From assembly GCA_943846665.1 (NCBI GenBank), contig OX044358.1:496001-560000 (forward strand): DNA of 64,000 bases, in the 5' to 3' direction. The position numbers were made by a program, and so were the translations under genes. This document shows, in pieces, positions 15,750-24,683 of the stretch. The notes beneath the pieces were generated by a model. That model did no database searches, was not told the DNA's origin, and saw only the letters and a program-made list of their open reading frames with translations. The number at the start of each line of letters is the position of its first letter. Position 1 is the stretch's first letter. Origin of the DNA: Arcticimaribacter sp002477625 (lineage in GTDB: Bacteria; Bacteroidota; Bacteroidia; Flavobacteriales; Flavobacteriaceae).

Positions 15750-16731
15750 TCGGGAGATGATCAGACAAATAATTGTCATAGGATTTAAAGGCATTTACCT
15801 TAAAAACAGGATCCGCTAAAATAAAGTCAATACGAAGTGGGAAAAACGAGAAGTTGAAGGTGGTTCCAAGCCCCGTTCCAGATTCTTTAAACGCATCATT
15901 TCGCCCTTGTTTCAGGGTTCTATAGATAGAAGAGAATTGAGAGTTGTTTAAATCAGTACAGATTATTGAAGGGAGTTGGTTTTCAACATCTACAGCTTCA
16001 AACTGCTTGATCTGTTCCAATTGTTTTTTGAATACCTGATTGAACTTAAGTTGTAAGCCTTCAGAATTCCTATTGGTTATGAGGGTATCCTTGAGGTTAA
16101 TCCGTAAAGATTCGAGGTGTAAGTTATACACGCGAGCCTTTTTACCCCGATGCTCTATATCAGCAAAAATGCCACTATTTGTAGAATTGTCAAAATTGAT
16201 GTAACCACTATCCGTAATTGGAAATTTAGATAAAATTGCAATACCGGATTTCCCATTGGGCTGAACAGGTTGGATGTACTGGTATGGGTAAGAAGAAAAT
16301 TCAGGAGCTTCGTTTTTAGAATACTCTTGAAAGCAAATGACATCGGGTTGTTCTTGCCTAACAAAATACTGAATACGCTCTGGGATATCTTCATTCTTAA
16401 TCCAATCGTAACGATTGAAAAGGCGAACATTATAGGTCATAACCTTAATTGTATTGGGGCTTGCATGGACAAGTGTTCTCGGGAATTGATACAAAAGACC
16501 CCACTCAGCATAACCAATTAGAAAGGCTACCATAAATAAGAGAAAGACCCATTTGGTTCTTAAAAGCCAAAACAAAAAGAATCCAATATTAATTAATACT
16601 ACAGCCGGCACAAACAAGTTCATTAGAGAGAACTCAAAAAAGGAGGTTATACTCCCCATCAACATCAATTGAAAAATCAATAGTGAGGCATTAATAAACA
16701 GTAATAATTTTTCGAAAAAATTCAGTTTCAT
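15724..16731 (-). CDS. Endonuclease/exonuclease/phosphatase (EEP) family protein
   Basis: 335 residues. Three TM helices occupy about 5-88, then an EEP hydrolase domain: KVMTYNVRLFNRYDW at its start, CFQEYSKNEA with the metal-binding Glu, YNLHLESLR, CTDLNNSQFSS and the terminal YLSDHLPIMATL with the catalytic Asp-His. The domain probably faces the periplasm. Substrate unknown; members include phosphodiesterases and phosphatases. Start follows the rhomboid gene stop by 15 bases on the minus strand. Confidence 0.9.
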   Translation of the reverse strand: MKLNFFEKLLLFINASLLIFQLMLMGSITSFFEFSLMNLFVPAVVLINIGFFLFWLLRTKWVFLLFMVAFLIGYAEWGLLYQFPRTLVHASPNTIKVMTYNVRLFNRYDWIKNEDIPERIQYFVRQEQPDVICFQEYSKNEAPEFSSYPYQYIQPVQPNGKSGIAILSKFPITDSGYINFDNSTNSGIFADIEHRGKKARVYNLHLESLRINLKDTLITNRNSEGLQLKFNQVFKKQLEQIKQFEAVDVENQLPSIICTDLNNSQFSSIYRTLKQGRNDAFKESGTGLGTTFNFSFFPLRIDFILADPVFKVNAFKSYDNYLSDHLPIMATLGWE

Positions 16732-16746
16732 TGGGGAGCGATTCTT

Positions 16747-17625
16747 TTAATTGTCTTTACCAGCCCTGAATAGAAAATCTTTTTCTTCCTGTGTCAAGCT
16801 TTCGTATCCAGAGGTACTTATTTTATCCAGAATTGCATCAATTTTCTGTTGTTGACCGTTCTGGGTTTTCTTTTTTGAAACGGTTTTAGAGCGATGTACC
16901 GTATGCATATTTTGGGCTTTCTTCTCTGTAAAAGGAGAGCTAATAAAAGTCCATATTCGATCCAGTCCCGATCCAATATCGTTTCCTTTTTGGAGTTGTT
17001 TTGCATAGAGAAACCCAAGAAAAGCGCCACCTAAGTGAGCCAGTCTACCCCCAGCATTTCCATTGGGAATTTGAAGAATATCAACAACTACTAATGCGAT
17101 CCCAATGTACTGAAGTTTTACATTAATGAAGAGCAATCGCACTTCTTGGTCGGGTGTATATGTCGCAACAAAAATAAGGATGGCCATTACCCCGGCAGAG
17201 GCACCAACCAAAGGAGGATACATCCCATTGAAAACAGGAAACAGATTATAACCAATTAAAAAAACAAGACCTCCTACGAGAACACCCAAAAGGTAATTCT
17301 TAAGAAACTGTTGTTCGGAAAACAAATTTAAATACATGCGTGAAACAAAATACAACAGAATCATATTCCACAAAATATGCATAAAATTTCCATGTAAAAA
17401 GCTATACGTAATCAGCGTCCAAGGGCGAAAAAGAACCTCGGTAAAGCTAGGTAGTAAATGAAACCAAGACAGAAAGGTAGTACTTGGAATATTGAATAAA
17501 TAAAAAAGCGTTTGCAAGAAAAAAGGAATTACAAAAAAGAGGACGTTCAATACAATCAACTTTTCAGCTATGGTAAACCTTTGGAATTTATATTTTAAAT
17601 TATCGAATGTGCTCATCAGTCCCAA
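16747..17625 (-). CDS. Rhomboid-family intramembrane serine protease (second of pair)
   Basis: 292 residues, with six or so TM helices. The catalytic Ser is in GASAGVMAILIF near residue 158 and the catalytic His in RLAHLGGAFLGFLYAK; the HGNFMHILWNM motif lies in TM2. A basic cytoplasmic C-terminal tail of about 70 residues (KKTQNGQQQKID...) is followed by a short SGYESLTQEEKDFLFRA segment that is common in flavobacterial rhomboids. It overlaps the upstream rhomboid gene by 10 bases. Confidence 0.93.
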   Translation of the reverse strand: MGLMSTFDNLKYKFQRFTIAEKLIVLNVLFFVIPFFLQTLFYLFNIPSTTFLSWFHLLPSFTEVLFRPWTLITYSFLHGNFMHILWNMILLYFVSRMYLNLFSEQQFLKNYLLGVLVGGLVFLIGYNLFPVFNGMYPPLVGASAGVMAILIFVATYTPDQEVRLLFINVKLQYIGIALVVVDILQIPNGNAGGRLAHLGGAFLGFLYAKQLQKGNDIGSGLDRIWTFISSPFTEKKAQNMHTVHRSKTVSKKKTQNGQQQKIDAILDKISTSGYESLTQEEKDFLFRAGKDN

Positions 17626-18353
17626 CGATTATTATTAAACTGTTGCTTCTTCCAATAGCGCATCATGATGAAACCAGTAATTGCTCCGCCTAAATGGGCA
17701 AAGTGAGCAATTGGTCCAACCGAAAAAGAACTGAATCCAAAGAAGAGGTCGCCCAATATCATAAAAGGAATCATGTATTTAGCTTTGACAGGAACTGGGA
17801 TAAACATCAAATACAATTCGGCATTGGGAAACAACATGGCAAAGGCCACTAAAACACCGTATAAAGCGCCCGAAGCACCTACCATAGAAGCGTAATACGA
17901 TTGATAGAAGCTTGATAATTGCTCTTCACTAATGCTGCCTAAAATGGAAACGTCATATTTTCCGTCGTTGAGTAGCATACCGATTGCATCTTGACCGTAT
18001 CCTAAACTCACCAACTCTTGATAGACCGAACTGAACTGGAAGTGATAAACCAATAATTGAACAGCAGCTGCACCAAAACCAGCGGATAGGTAATAAAATA
18101 TGAATTTTTTTCTTCCCCACAAAGATTCAAGGGGAGAGCCAAACATATACAACCCAAACATATTGAATAAAATATGATTGAAACTACCGTGCATGAACAT
18201 GTGCGTAAGGGGCTGCCAAAACTCAAAACGCGGGTTTTGGAAATAGTGTAATGCAAACCAATTATAAACCTCATCTCCCAAAAGATTAACCGCAAGGAAA
18301 AATATTCCGTTGATGATCAATAAATGCTTTATTGTGTCTGTAATCCTCCCCAT
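17616..18353 (-). CDS. Rhomboid-family intramembrane serine protease (first of pair)
   Basis: 245 residues with the rhomboid core. The motif HGSFNHILFNMFGLYMFG lies near residue 55, catalytic Ser in VGASGALYGVLVAFAM near 158, and catalytic His in AHFAHLGGAITGFIMM. An unusual 45-residue loop between TM3 and TM4 (VSLGYGQDAIGMLLND...) precedes the active-site helix. It starts at the mutL stop (1-base overlap) and overlaps the next rhomboid gene by 10 bases. Confidence 0.93.
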   Translation of the reverse strand: MGRITDTIKHLLIINGIFFLAVNLLGDEVYNWFALHYFQNPRFEFWQPLTHMFMHGSFNHILFNMFGLYMFGSPLESLWGRKKFIFYYLSAGFGAAAVQLLVYHFQFSSVYQELVSLGYGQDAIGMLLNDGKYDVSILGSISEEQLSSFYQSYYASMVGASGALYGVLVAFAMLFPNAELYLMFIPVPVKAKYMIPFMILGDLFFGFSSFSVGPIAHFAHLGGAITGFIMMRYWKKQQFNNNRWD

Positions 18354-20146
18354 TAAATGAATTTTTTATCTAATTCTTCTTGGGTCAAAGTAACAAAAAT
18401 CTGACGATTAAAAGGAGACACTTGGGTTTCTTTACAAGCAAATAAATCATCCAAAAGACGTTGCTGTTCTTCGGGTTTCATCTGCACTCCTCTCTTAATT
18501 GCTAAGGTTTTGGCCAAGGACTTTGACAATACGTCTGATTGACTGAAACTATCGGCAGGCAAATCGCTTTCCAAAGAAGCAAAAAGGTTTTCAAAAATAT
18601 TAGGAATTTCTTTTTCAGAACTCGATACTGGGATCCCTTTGATGACAACTACTGCATTGGAACTTCGTTCAAAAACAAAACCTGCTTCAATCAACACCTC
18701 TTCTAAATCAGATAAAAGCACTTGCTGTGTAGTGTCTAATTCCAGAGAATACGGGAATAGCAATTGTTGACTCGCTGTTTTCTTTTGCGTAATTGTAGTT
18801 AAAAATTGTTCGTACAAGACCCGCTCGTGTGCCCGTTGCTGATCGATTAACAATAAGGCAGAACCTATGGAACTGACAATATACCTGTTCATCAACTGAA
18901 AAAGTTTAATCGCATCGTATGCTTTTGTCGTACTGAATTCCTGCTCTAAAATATTGGGAATCGGTTGCGACTCAACTTCGACATATAAGCTTTCCCAACT
19001 GGCTTCATTGGGTTTTGAAAAACGACTAGCTTCAGAATTTTTAAAGGGATTAAAATTAGAATCTACCTCTAATTTGGGTGTCCCTGCATGTTGACTCACC
19101 TGATTATAGGGAGTGTCTAGGTTTGGATCACGATCAAAATCGAGCGTTGGAGCAACATTAAACATCCCCAAACTGTGTTTGATACACGAACGCAAAATGG
19201 CGTACAGACTCTGTTCATCTTCAAACTTAACTTCTGTTTTGGTAGGATGTATGTTGATGTCTATTGTATGCGGATCTAGATTGAAAAAAATAAAATATCC
19301 GGGGACCGTTCCCTCGGCCAACAAACCTTCATAAGCATTCATGATCGCATGATGCATGAAGGGGCTTTTAATGAAACGATCGTTGACAAAGAAAAACTGC
19401 TGGCCTCGTGTTTTCTTGGCTGCATTGGGTTTCAATACAAATCCAGAAACAGAAGATACGGATGTGGATTCTTCAACAGGCACTAATTTCTCGTCCATTT
19501 TGGAACCAAAAATATGTACAATTCGTTTTCTTAAATTAGTTGCTGGCAAATCGAATAATTCATGTCCCCCTTGAAAAAAGGTAAAAGCAATTTGTGGATG
19601 TGCCAGAGCCACGCGATGAAATTCATCGATGATGTGGCGGAGTTCCACCGTATTTGATTTTAAAAAATTACGACGGGCAGGAATATTAAAAAATAAATTT
19701 TTAACTGCAATTGAACTTCCTTTAGGCGCTACACAAGGTTCTTGTTCTTGAATTTCACTTCCAGCAATTTTTATCAATGTTGCAACTTCATCTTCTTCCG
19801 TTCGCGTAAGCATTTCAACATGGGTAACAGCAGCGATAGATGCTAATGCCTCCCCACGAAACCCTTTAGTATTTAATGCAAAAAGGTCATCGGCAGATTT
19901 AATTTTAGAAGTAGCGTGACGTTCAAATGCCATTCGAGCATCAGTAACACTCATGCCCTTACCATCATCGACAACTTGGATCAAAAGTTTACCCGCTTCT
20001 TTGATGATCAATTGGACTTGACTGGAACCTGCATCAATAGCATTTTCCATCAATTCTTTAACCACCGACGCGGGACGCTGAACGACTTCGCCAGCTGCAA
20101 TCTGATTGGCAACATGATCAGGTAATAAGGTTATGATGTCTCCCAT
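18353..20146 (-). CDS. mutL: DNA mismatch repair protein MutL
   Basis: 597 residues. N-terminal GHKL ATPase: IAAGEVVQRPASVVKELMENAIDAG, DDGKGM and TKGFRGEALASI. The central transducer domain follows, with QFFFVNDRFIKSPF and DINIHPTKTEVKF. The C-terminal dimerisation domain carries a variant of the endonuclease motif, DQQRAHERVLYE, in place of DQHA-x2-E-x4-E, and SPFNRQ where CPHGRP-type sequence occurs in nuclease-active MutL. It is first in an operon with two rhomboid genes. Confidence 0.96.
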   Translation of the reverse strand: MGDIITLLPDHVANQIAAGEVVQRPASVVKELMENAIDAGSSQVQLIIKEAGKLLIQVVDDGKGMSVTDARMAFERHATSKIKSADDLFALNTKGFRGEALASIAAVTHVEMLTRTEEDEVATLIKIAGSEIQEQEPCVAPKGSSIAVKNLFFNIPARRNFLKSNTVELRHIIDEFHRVALAHPQIAFTFFQGGHELFDLPATNLRKRIVHIFGSKMDEKLVPVEESTSVSSVSGFVLKPNAAKKTRGQQFFFVNDRFIKSPFMHHAIMNAYEGLLAEGTVPGYFIFFNLDPHTIDINIHPTKTEVKFEDEQSLYAILRSCIKHSLGMFNVAPTLDFDRDPNLDTPYNQVSQHAGTPKLEVDSNFNPFKNSEASRFSKPNEASWESLYVEVESQPIPNILEQEFSTTKAYDAIKLFQLMNRYIVSSIGSALLLIDQQRAHERVLYEQFLTTITQKKTASQQLLFPYSLELDTTQQVLLSDLEEVLIEAGFVFERSSNAVVVIKGIPVSSSEKEIPNIFENLFASLESDLPADSFSQSDVLSKSLAKTLAIKRGVQMKPEEQQRLLDDLFACKETQVSPFNRQIFVTLTQEELDKKFI

Positions 20147-20150
20147 GGAG

Positions 20151-20441
20151 TTAGCTCGAAAAAATAGATAGATCGAAATCTATAATAAATAAAAAAATAA
20201 GGGTCAATACCGCTATGATGATCAACAAGATTGGTGTCACTTTGCGGTTGGCACGGTTTCTACTTTCTAAACGCGCATCCCCCCACTGTTTTCCGAGATC
20301 GTTTGCATTATACGTTTCGCGGTACTTATTGAACTTTGAGTCGAAATCATAAAGGTTCTCAATCGTTTTACCTTCATAATAACGGGGCGTGTAATTGTAT
20401 CGCTTGTTGCGATTCAATTTAAAAAGGTTTGCTTTGAACAT
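20151..20441 (-). CDS. Small conserved membrane protein next to ribH and mutL
   Basis: 96 residues: a basic, tyrosine-rich cytoplasmic N-terminus (RNKRYNYTPRYYEGK), a hydrophilic middle, and one C-terminal TM helix (about 70-90, TPILLIIIAVLTLIFLFII). Flavobacterial homologues are, as I recall, often labelled riboflavin synthase subunit beta, but nothing here resembles an enzyme and the label probably comes from proximity to ribH. Four bases before mutL, so likely co-transcribed. Confidence 0.75.
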   Translation of the reverse strand: MFKANLFKLNRNKRYNYTPRYYEGKTIENLYDFDSKFNKYRETYNANDLGKQWGDARLESRNRANRKVTPILLIIIAVLTLIFLFIIDFDLSIFSS

Positions 20442-20524
20442 AGGTTTTCCTTAAAATATAAAAATACATTGATTTTACAAGAAACGCAATAGAGACAGAA
20501 GAGAACTGATGTAATGTTGACAAC

Positions 20525-21007
20525 TTATTGCTTGGAGAGCTGTGCCATTTTAAGAGCGGCAACTGCGGCTTCTACACCCTTATTACCGTGTTTCCCACCC
20601 GAGCGATCAAGCGCTTGCTGCAGGTTATTGTCGGTTAACACACAAAAAATAACAGGAATTGTTGACTGTATATTGAGGTCTTTGATGCCTTGGGCTACTC
20701 CCTCACAAACAAAGTCGAAATGCTTTGTTTCACCTTGAATTACACTGCCAATAACAATAACCACATCGAATCCCTTGGTTTGAGCATGCTTGGCACCATA
20801 AATCAACTCAAAGCTACCCGGAACATTAATCCGTTCTATTTTAGTTGAAGAAACCTCGTGTTGAATAAGCGTGTCATAGGCACCCTGAAAAAGGGGTTCC
20901 GTAATTTGTGCATTCCATTCTGCAACAACTACAGCTACAGTATAGTCTTTCCCAGAGGGAACCTCGTCGGCATTATAAACGGATAGATTCGTATTAGCCG
21001 TTGCCAT
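20525..21007 (-). CDS. ribH: 6,7-dimethyl-8-ribityllumazine synthase
   Basis: 160 residues, full length. VVVAEWNAQITEPLFQGA is the N-terminal substrate-binding region, VPGSFELIYGAK and VIVIGSVIQGETKHFDFVC follow (with the His of the active site), then PVIFCVLTDNN and GGKHGNKGVEAA. It condenses ribitylaminouracil with dihydroxybutanone phosphate in riboflavin synthesis. It follows the TPR gene by six bases on the minus strand. Confidence 0.96.
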   Translation of the reverse strand: MATANTNLSVYNADEVPSGKDYTVAVVVAEWNAQITEPLFQGAYDTLIQHEVSSTKIERINVPGSFELIYGAKHAQTKGFDVVIVIGSVIQGETKHFDFVCEGVAQGIKDLNIQSTIPVIFCVLTDNNLQQALDRSGGKHGNKGVEAAVAALKMAQLSKQ

Positions 21008-21013
21008 AAGAGA

Positions 21014-21778
21014 TTAGTTTATGTTTTCTAAACGCCCAATCTGAATTTCAACTTGAGAAGCTTCTTCTGAAGTTGGGTAATCGTTTTTGATACGCTTGAA
21101 GTAAGATAACGCTTGACTGTTTTTGCCCAATGCACTGCTCAATAAGCCTGCTTTGAATAAATATTTAGGGGAAGTATATGCGTTTTCACTTGCTTTAATC
21201 GCCTGACTGTAATAGCTCAATGCTTGATCACTTTGATCCAATTGTGCATAAGCATCACCAATAGCTCCTTTAGCTAGTGCACTCAATAGAATATCATCTG
21301 AACTGAAATCGTTCAAATATTCAATTGCAGCATTGTAATCTTTCATATTCAAATATGCCATCCCAGCACTAAAAGACGCTAGGTCAGCTGCCGGTGTACC
21401 ACCGTAGTTTTCAATAATATCATCAAAGCCATAACGTCCTTCTCCACCGCGAATTGAGCGCGCATACAAAGAATCACTGTCTTGACCATTAACTGCAAGG
21501 TTGAAGTAGTATTGAGCTTGGTTCAATTCACCAACGGCTTCTCTTGAAGTAGGCTCAACTACAAAAGATTGGTATCCTAAAGATCCCAAAACACCGAGGG
21601 TAACTACACCAATTACGATCAGAATTACGTTTTGATATTTTGCAACAAACTCCTCAGCTTTCGAAGCTGTAGTATCGAGTGTTTCAAAAACTTCTGCAGT
21701 TGTACTATCCGTTTGGTGTTCGCTTACATCAGGTTTGGTAACTGATTTTTTTGCTCCGCGTTTTTTGTATGTAGCCAT
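21014..21778 (-). CDS. Membrane-anchored tetratricopeptide repeat protein
   Basis: 254 residues. A basic N-terminal tail (MATYKKRGAKKS) and a polar segment precede one TM helix (about 50-69, VILIVIGVVTLGVLGSLGY). A C-terminal region of TPR-like helix pairs follows (AQYYFNLAV, ASFSAGMAYLNMKDYNAAIEYL, AKGAIGDAYAQLDQSDQALSYY and a further repeat). The layout matches YfgM-like periplasmic TPR proteins that act with chaperones at the membrane; that equivalence is inference. Its start faces a 188-base gap before the divergent DinB-like gene. Confidence 0.85.
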   Translation of the reverse strand: MATYKKRGAKKSVTKPDVSEHQTDSTTAEVFETLDTTASKAEEFVAKYQNVILIVIGVVTLGVLGSLGYQSFVVEPTSREAVGELNQAQYYFNLAVNGQDSDSLYARSIRGGEGRYGFDDIIENYGGTPAADLASFSAGMAYLNMKDYNAAIEYLNDFSSDDILLSALAKGAIGDAYAQLDQSDQALSYYSQAIKASENAYTSPKYLFKAGLLSSALGKNSQALSYFKRIKNDYPTSEEASQVEIQIGRLENIN

Positions 21779-21966
21779 TGTGGGTTTTTAAAGTCCCCAA
21801 AAATAACCTTTTTATTCTAATTCAGAAAGCCCATTTTTCATATTTTAAAAGAAAGAAGTATATTTAATTCTTTTACATCTTATTCTGGCTATAATTTCGT
21901 TTGAAAAACTTGGTTTATTGAACGATTTTTTACCTCATTTTTTTATCAAAACAGTAACTTTCAAGC

Positions 21967-22518
21967 ATGTCACAGATCATAAAAAACTTACAGAAAGAAT
22001 TTTTTCATTACAAAGCCTTGGGTGATCGCACTTTCGAACAACTCGACACGGATCAAATGAATTGGAAAGGAAGCTCTGAAAGCAGTAGTATTGGTCAAAT
22101 TGTAAAACATATGAACGGTAATATGCTTTCACGGTGGACGGATTTTCTTCATTCTGACGGAGAAAAAGAATGGAGGGAAAGAGATGACGAATTTATCAAT
22201 ACCTTAAAAACTAAAAAAAACATCCTAGCATCATGGGAAGCTGGATGGTGTTGTTTATTCAACGCTATGGATACGCTAAAAGACGAGGATTTAAGCAAGG
22301 AAGTCTTTATTCGCAATATGGGTCAAACCGTGCTCGCAGCATTGCATCGTCAACTGGCGCATTATGCATATCATGTGGGACAAATAGTTTTTATAGGAAA
22401 AACAATAAAAAACAGCGACTGGAATTGCCTTTCCATCCCCCATGGGTCGTCAAAAAAATACAATCAAGAAAAGTTTTCCAAACCCAAGAGAACCGCTCAT
22501 TTCTCCGATAAAAAGTAA
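21967..22518 (+). CDS. DinB-like protein (DUF1572 type)
   Basis: 183 residues forming a helical bundle of the DinB/YfiT type. The block IGQIVKHMNGNMLSRWTDF contains the first metal-binding His candidate, and LAALHRQLAHYAYHVGQIVFIGK holds the HxxxH-type pair near 125-140. Such proteins are metal-dependent, often thiol-dependent transferases, with unknown substrates. One base separates its stop from the 3' end of the convergent receptor gene. Confidence 0.8.
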   Translation: MSQIIKNLQKEFFHYKALGDRTFEQLDTDQMNWKGSSESSSIGQIVKHMNGNMLSRWTDFLHSDGEKEWRERDDEFINTLKTKKNILASWEAGWCCLFNAMDTLKDEDLSKEVFIRNMGQTVLAALHRQLAHYAYHVGQIVFIGKTIKNSDWNCLSIPHGSSKKYNQEKFSKPKRTAHFSDKK

Positions 22519-22519
22519 C

Positions 22520-24571
22520 CTACAACACAAGACGAACACCACCAAAGATGTTTCGGGTAGGTGCGGGTTCATAATAGCGCCCACCAAACGCATTGACTCT
22601 GATGTTGTCGTTATAGATCGTATTAAACACATTATTAACTCCAAAAAAAGGAATCCATTGAACAGCCCCATTTTTACTTCTGAAACTTACATTCAAATTA
22701 GTTACTAAAAATGCTTTTTCCTGAACTTGATTTGCATCATCTGCATATAGGTTTCCTTGAAAACGGTTCATCAAATTAATATTCCAACCTTCTTTTATAA
22801 ATTCAGCACTAACAGTAGCCATGTGTTTGGGAATCCCTGGAAGGTTATTTCCCGATACATCTTTGCCTCTTTTTTGAAAAGATTTATAGGTAAAGTCTGA
22901 ATAGGAATAGCTGAATGTTGTACTTAAAAATTCTGAAGTCTTTTTGGTAGCACTTAATTCAAATCCTGTACGATTCGTTTTTCCAGCGTTTCTATAAAAT
23001 GTTCTGCCGGGAAACGCCTCTAATTCATAGGGAACTAAATCATTGGATGTATTAATGTCAAAAATGACAGCCTCCAGCGCCCAGGTATTATAAAAGTACC
23101 GATACCCAATTTCTTTGTTAAGAGCTTTTTGAGCGGATAAAGACGAATTGAAACCGCCACCTCCGCCTGGATTTGCAGAAAGCTCACTCAAAACAGGTGT
23201 TTCAAAACTTGTCCCAATAGAGGAAAACAAAACGCTTTTATTGTTGATTTTATGGTTAATACCCAAGGAATAATTCCACGAGTTCAACGACAAACGATCA
23301 CTGTCATTTCCATCTGTTGTAAAATAGTCAATCGCTCCAAGTTTGTTTGAATCATATCGCAAGCCTCCAAGGATTTTATTTTTACCAAAAGAAATTTCAT
23401 CCATCACATAAAACCCTAAAGCATTGAATGATTCCTTCTGAAATAGCGTAAAAATTCCATTAACACCCTTGTTATTATAATATCTTTTTCTCCAATCGTC
23501 TTGCTTAGACCAACTGTAACCCATTTGAAAATTATGTCCTTGTGTGCCTCCAGTTTTGTAACTCAATTGAGCTCCTTGTCCAAAATACGTGCGATCTAGA
23601 TAAACCGACCCACCAAAATCAAAAGGTAGTTTGGCATTAAAATCTCGAGTTGCGTAAAACCCGTAGGTCGACAGATTTATTTTCGAATTGAATTTATGCT
23701 GTACCGAAAGACCTGTTTTAAATTGTTCAACAGCTTCCTGAGTTCGATAATCAACATTTCTATCACGAGCTTGCTGACGATTCTCAACAACAGAATCAAA
23801 GTCCAATCCGCCTGGATCTTCTGCAACTGGACTGTCCGTATAGTTCAACACTAAATTTACATCCGTCTTACTGGATATAATATGTTTAATTCTAGCATTG
23901 ATTCCACTACTTTCGAAACCACTTTGACTTCTATATCCGTTTGTTTTTATTTTGTTTGCCGATATGATCAGGGTTGTATTCTTACGGTTAACCCCAGCTT
24001 CAATTTGCAAGTTCTCCATCCCAAACCTTCCAAGTGTCAATCCGGGCTTGATGTAATTTTTTTCTACAACATCTTTTGTTTGAATACTGATTACCCCTCC
24101 AGAAGCATTCCCGTAGAGTAAGGAGGAAGGTCCTCGAATAACCTCAACAGAAGCGATACTTCCCAAAGCTAAATTATCGATTTGACCCTGCCCATCTGGA
24201 GTAGTTTCTGGTATACCGTCTACCAAAATTTTGATCCCTCGAATTCCAAATGCAGAACGCGCACCAAAACCTCGAATAGAAATACGCAAATCCTGAGAAA
24301 AATTATTACTATTTAAAGCAAATAATCCCGGAACAGCCTGAACATAATCACTGAACGTGAGTTGTTGCATTTGATCTTGTTGTTGTGTAAAATCAAGTTT
24401 AGAAACCGACCAAGTTGTTTCGAGTAAGGAATTAGTGATTCGAGTAGCAGATACTTCTACTGGCTTTAAGCTTATTGTTTGTAAAGAATCAATTTGCGCA
24501 CTAAGGGTATGACTACATCCTAGTAAAAATAGGATTGAAAATGATTTAAAATTCAAATTGTTTTTTTTCAA
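22520..24571 (-). CDS. TonB-dependent outer-membrane receptor
   Basis: 683 residues. A signal peptide (about 1-25, ending LSAQ), a plug domain (VSATRITNSL ... DLRISIRGFGARSAFGIRGIKILVDGIPETTPDGQ), and SVEVIRGPSSLLYGNASGGVI at its end. A 22-strand type barrel follows, with the C-terminal block GVNNVFNTIYNDNIRVNAFGGRYYEPAP. It has no CarboxypepD-like extension. Uptake of iron chelates or another large ligand is probable, but the ligand cannot be named. No partner SusD or ABC transporter gene is adjacent. Confidence 0.93.
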   Translation of the reverse strand: MKKNNLNFKSFSILFLLGCSHTLSAQIDSLQTISLKPVEVSATRITNSLLETTWSVSKLDFTQQQDQMQQLTFSDYVQAVPGLFALNSNNFSQDLRISIRGFGARSAFGIRGIKILVDGIPETTPDGQGQIDNLALGSIASVEVIRGPSSLLYGNASGGVISIQTKDVVEKNYIKPGLTLGRFGMENLQIEAGVNRKNTTLIISANKIKTNGYRSQSGFESSGINARIKHIISSKTDVNLVLNYTDSPVAEDPGGLDFDSVVENRQQARDRNVDYRTQEAVEQFKTGLSVQHKFNSKINLSTYGFYATRDFNAKLPFDFGGSVYLDRTYFGQGAQLSYKTGGTQGHNFQMGYSWSKQDDWRKRYYNNKGVNGIFTLFQKESFNALGFYVMDEISFGKNKILGGLRYDSNKLGAIDYFTTDGNDSDRLSLNSWNYSLGINHKINNKSVLFSSIGTSFETPVLSELSANPGGGGGFNSSLSAQKALNKEIGYRYFYNTWALEAVIFDINTSNDLVPYELEAFPGRTFYRNAGKTNRTGFELSATKKTSEFLSTTFSYSYSDFTYKSFQKRGKDVSGNNLPGIPKHMATVSAEFIKEGWNINLMNRFQGNLYADDANQVQEKAFLVTNLNVSFRSKNGAVQWIPFFGVNNVFNTIYNDNIRVNAFGGRYYEPAPTRNIFGGVRLVL

Positions 24572-24670
24572 AAATAAGTAGAATAAGTCACAAAAGGCAG
24601 GGGAACAAATAAAACCTATTGATTCAACAGAATGTACTTTTAAAAATAAGTAATCCTAGTGTTGAATCCT

Positions 24671-24678
24671 TATATTTG
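24671..24678 (+). promoter_or_regulatory. -7 box of recF
   Basis: TATATTTG is a perfect Bacteroidota -7 element (TAnnTTTG), six bases before the recF ATG at 24684. No good TTG lies 19 bases upstream. It argues against the in-frame GTG at 24678, which overlaps the box. Confidence 0.4.
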
Positions 24679-24683
24679 TGATC

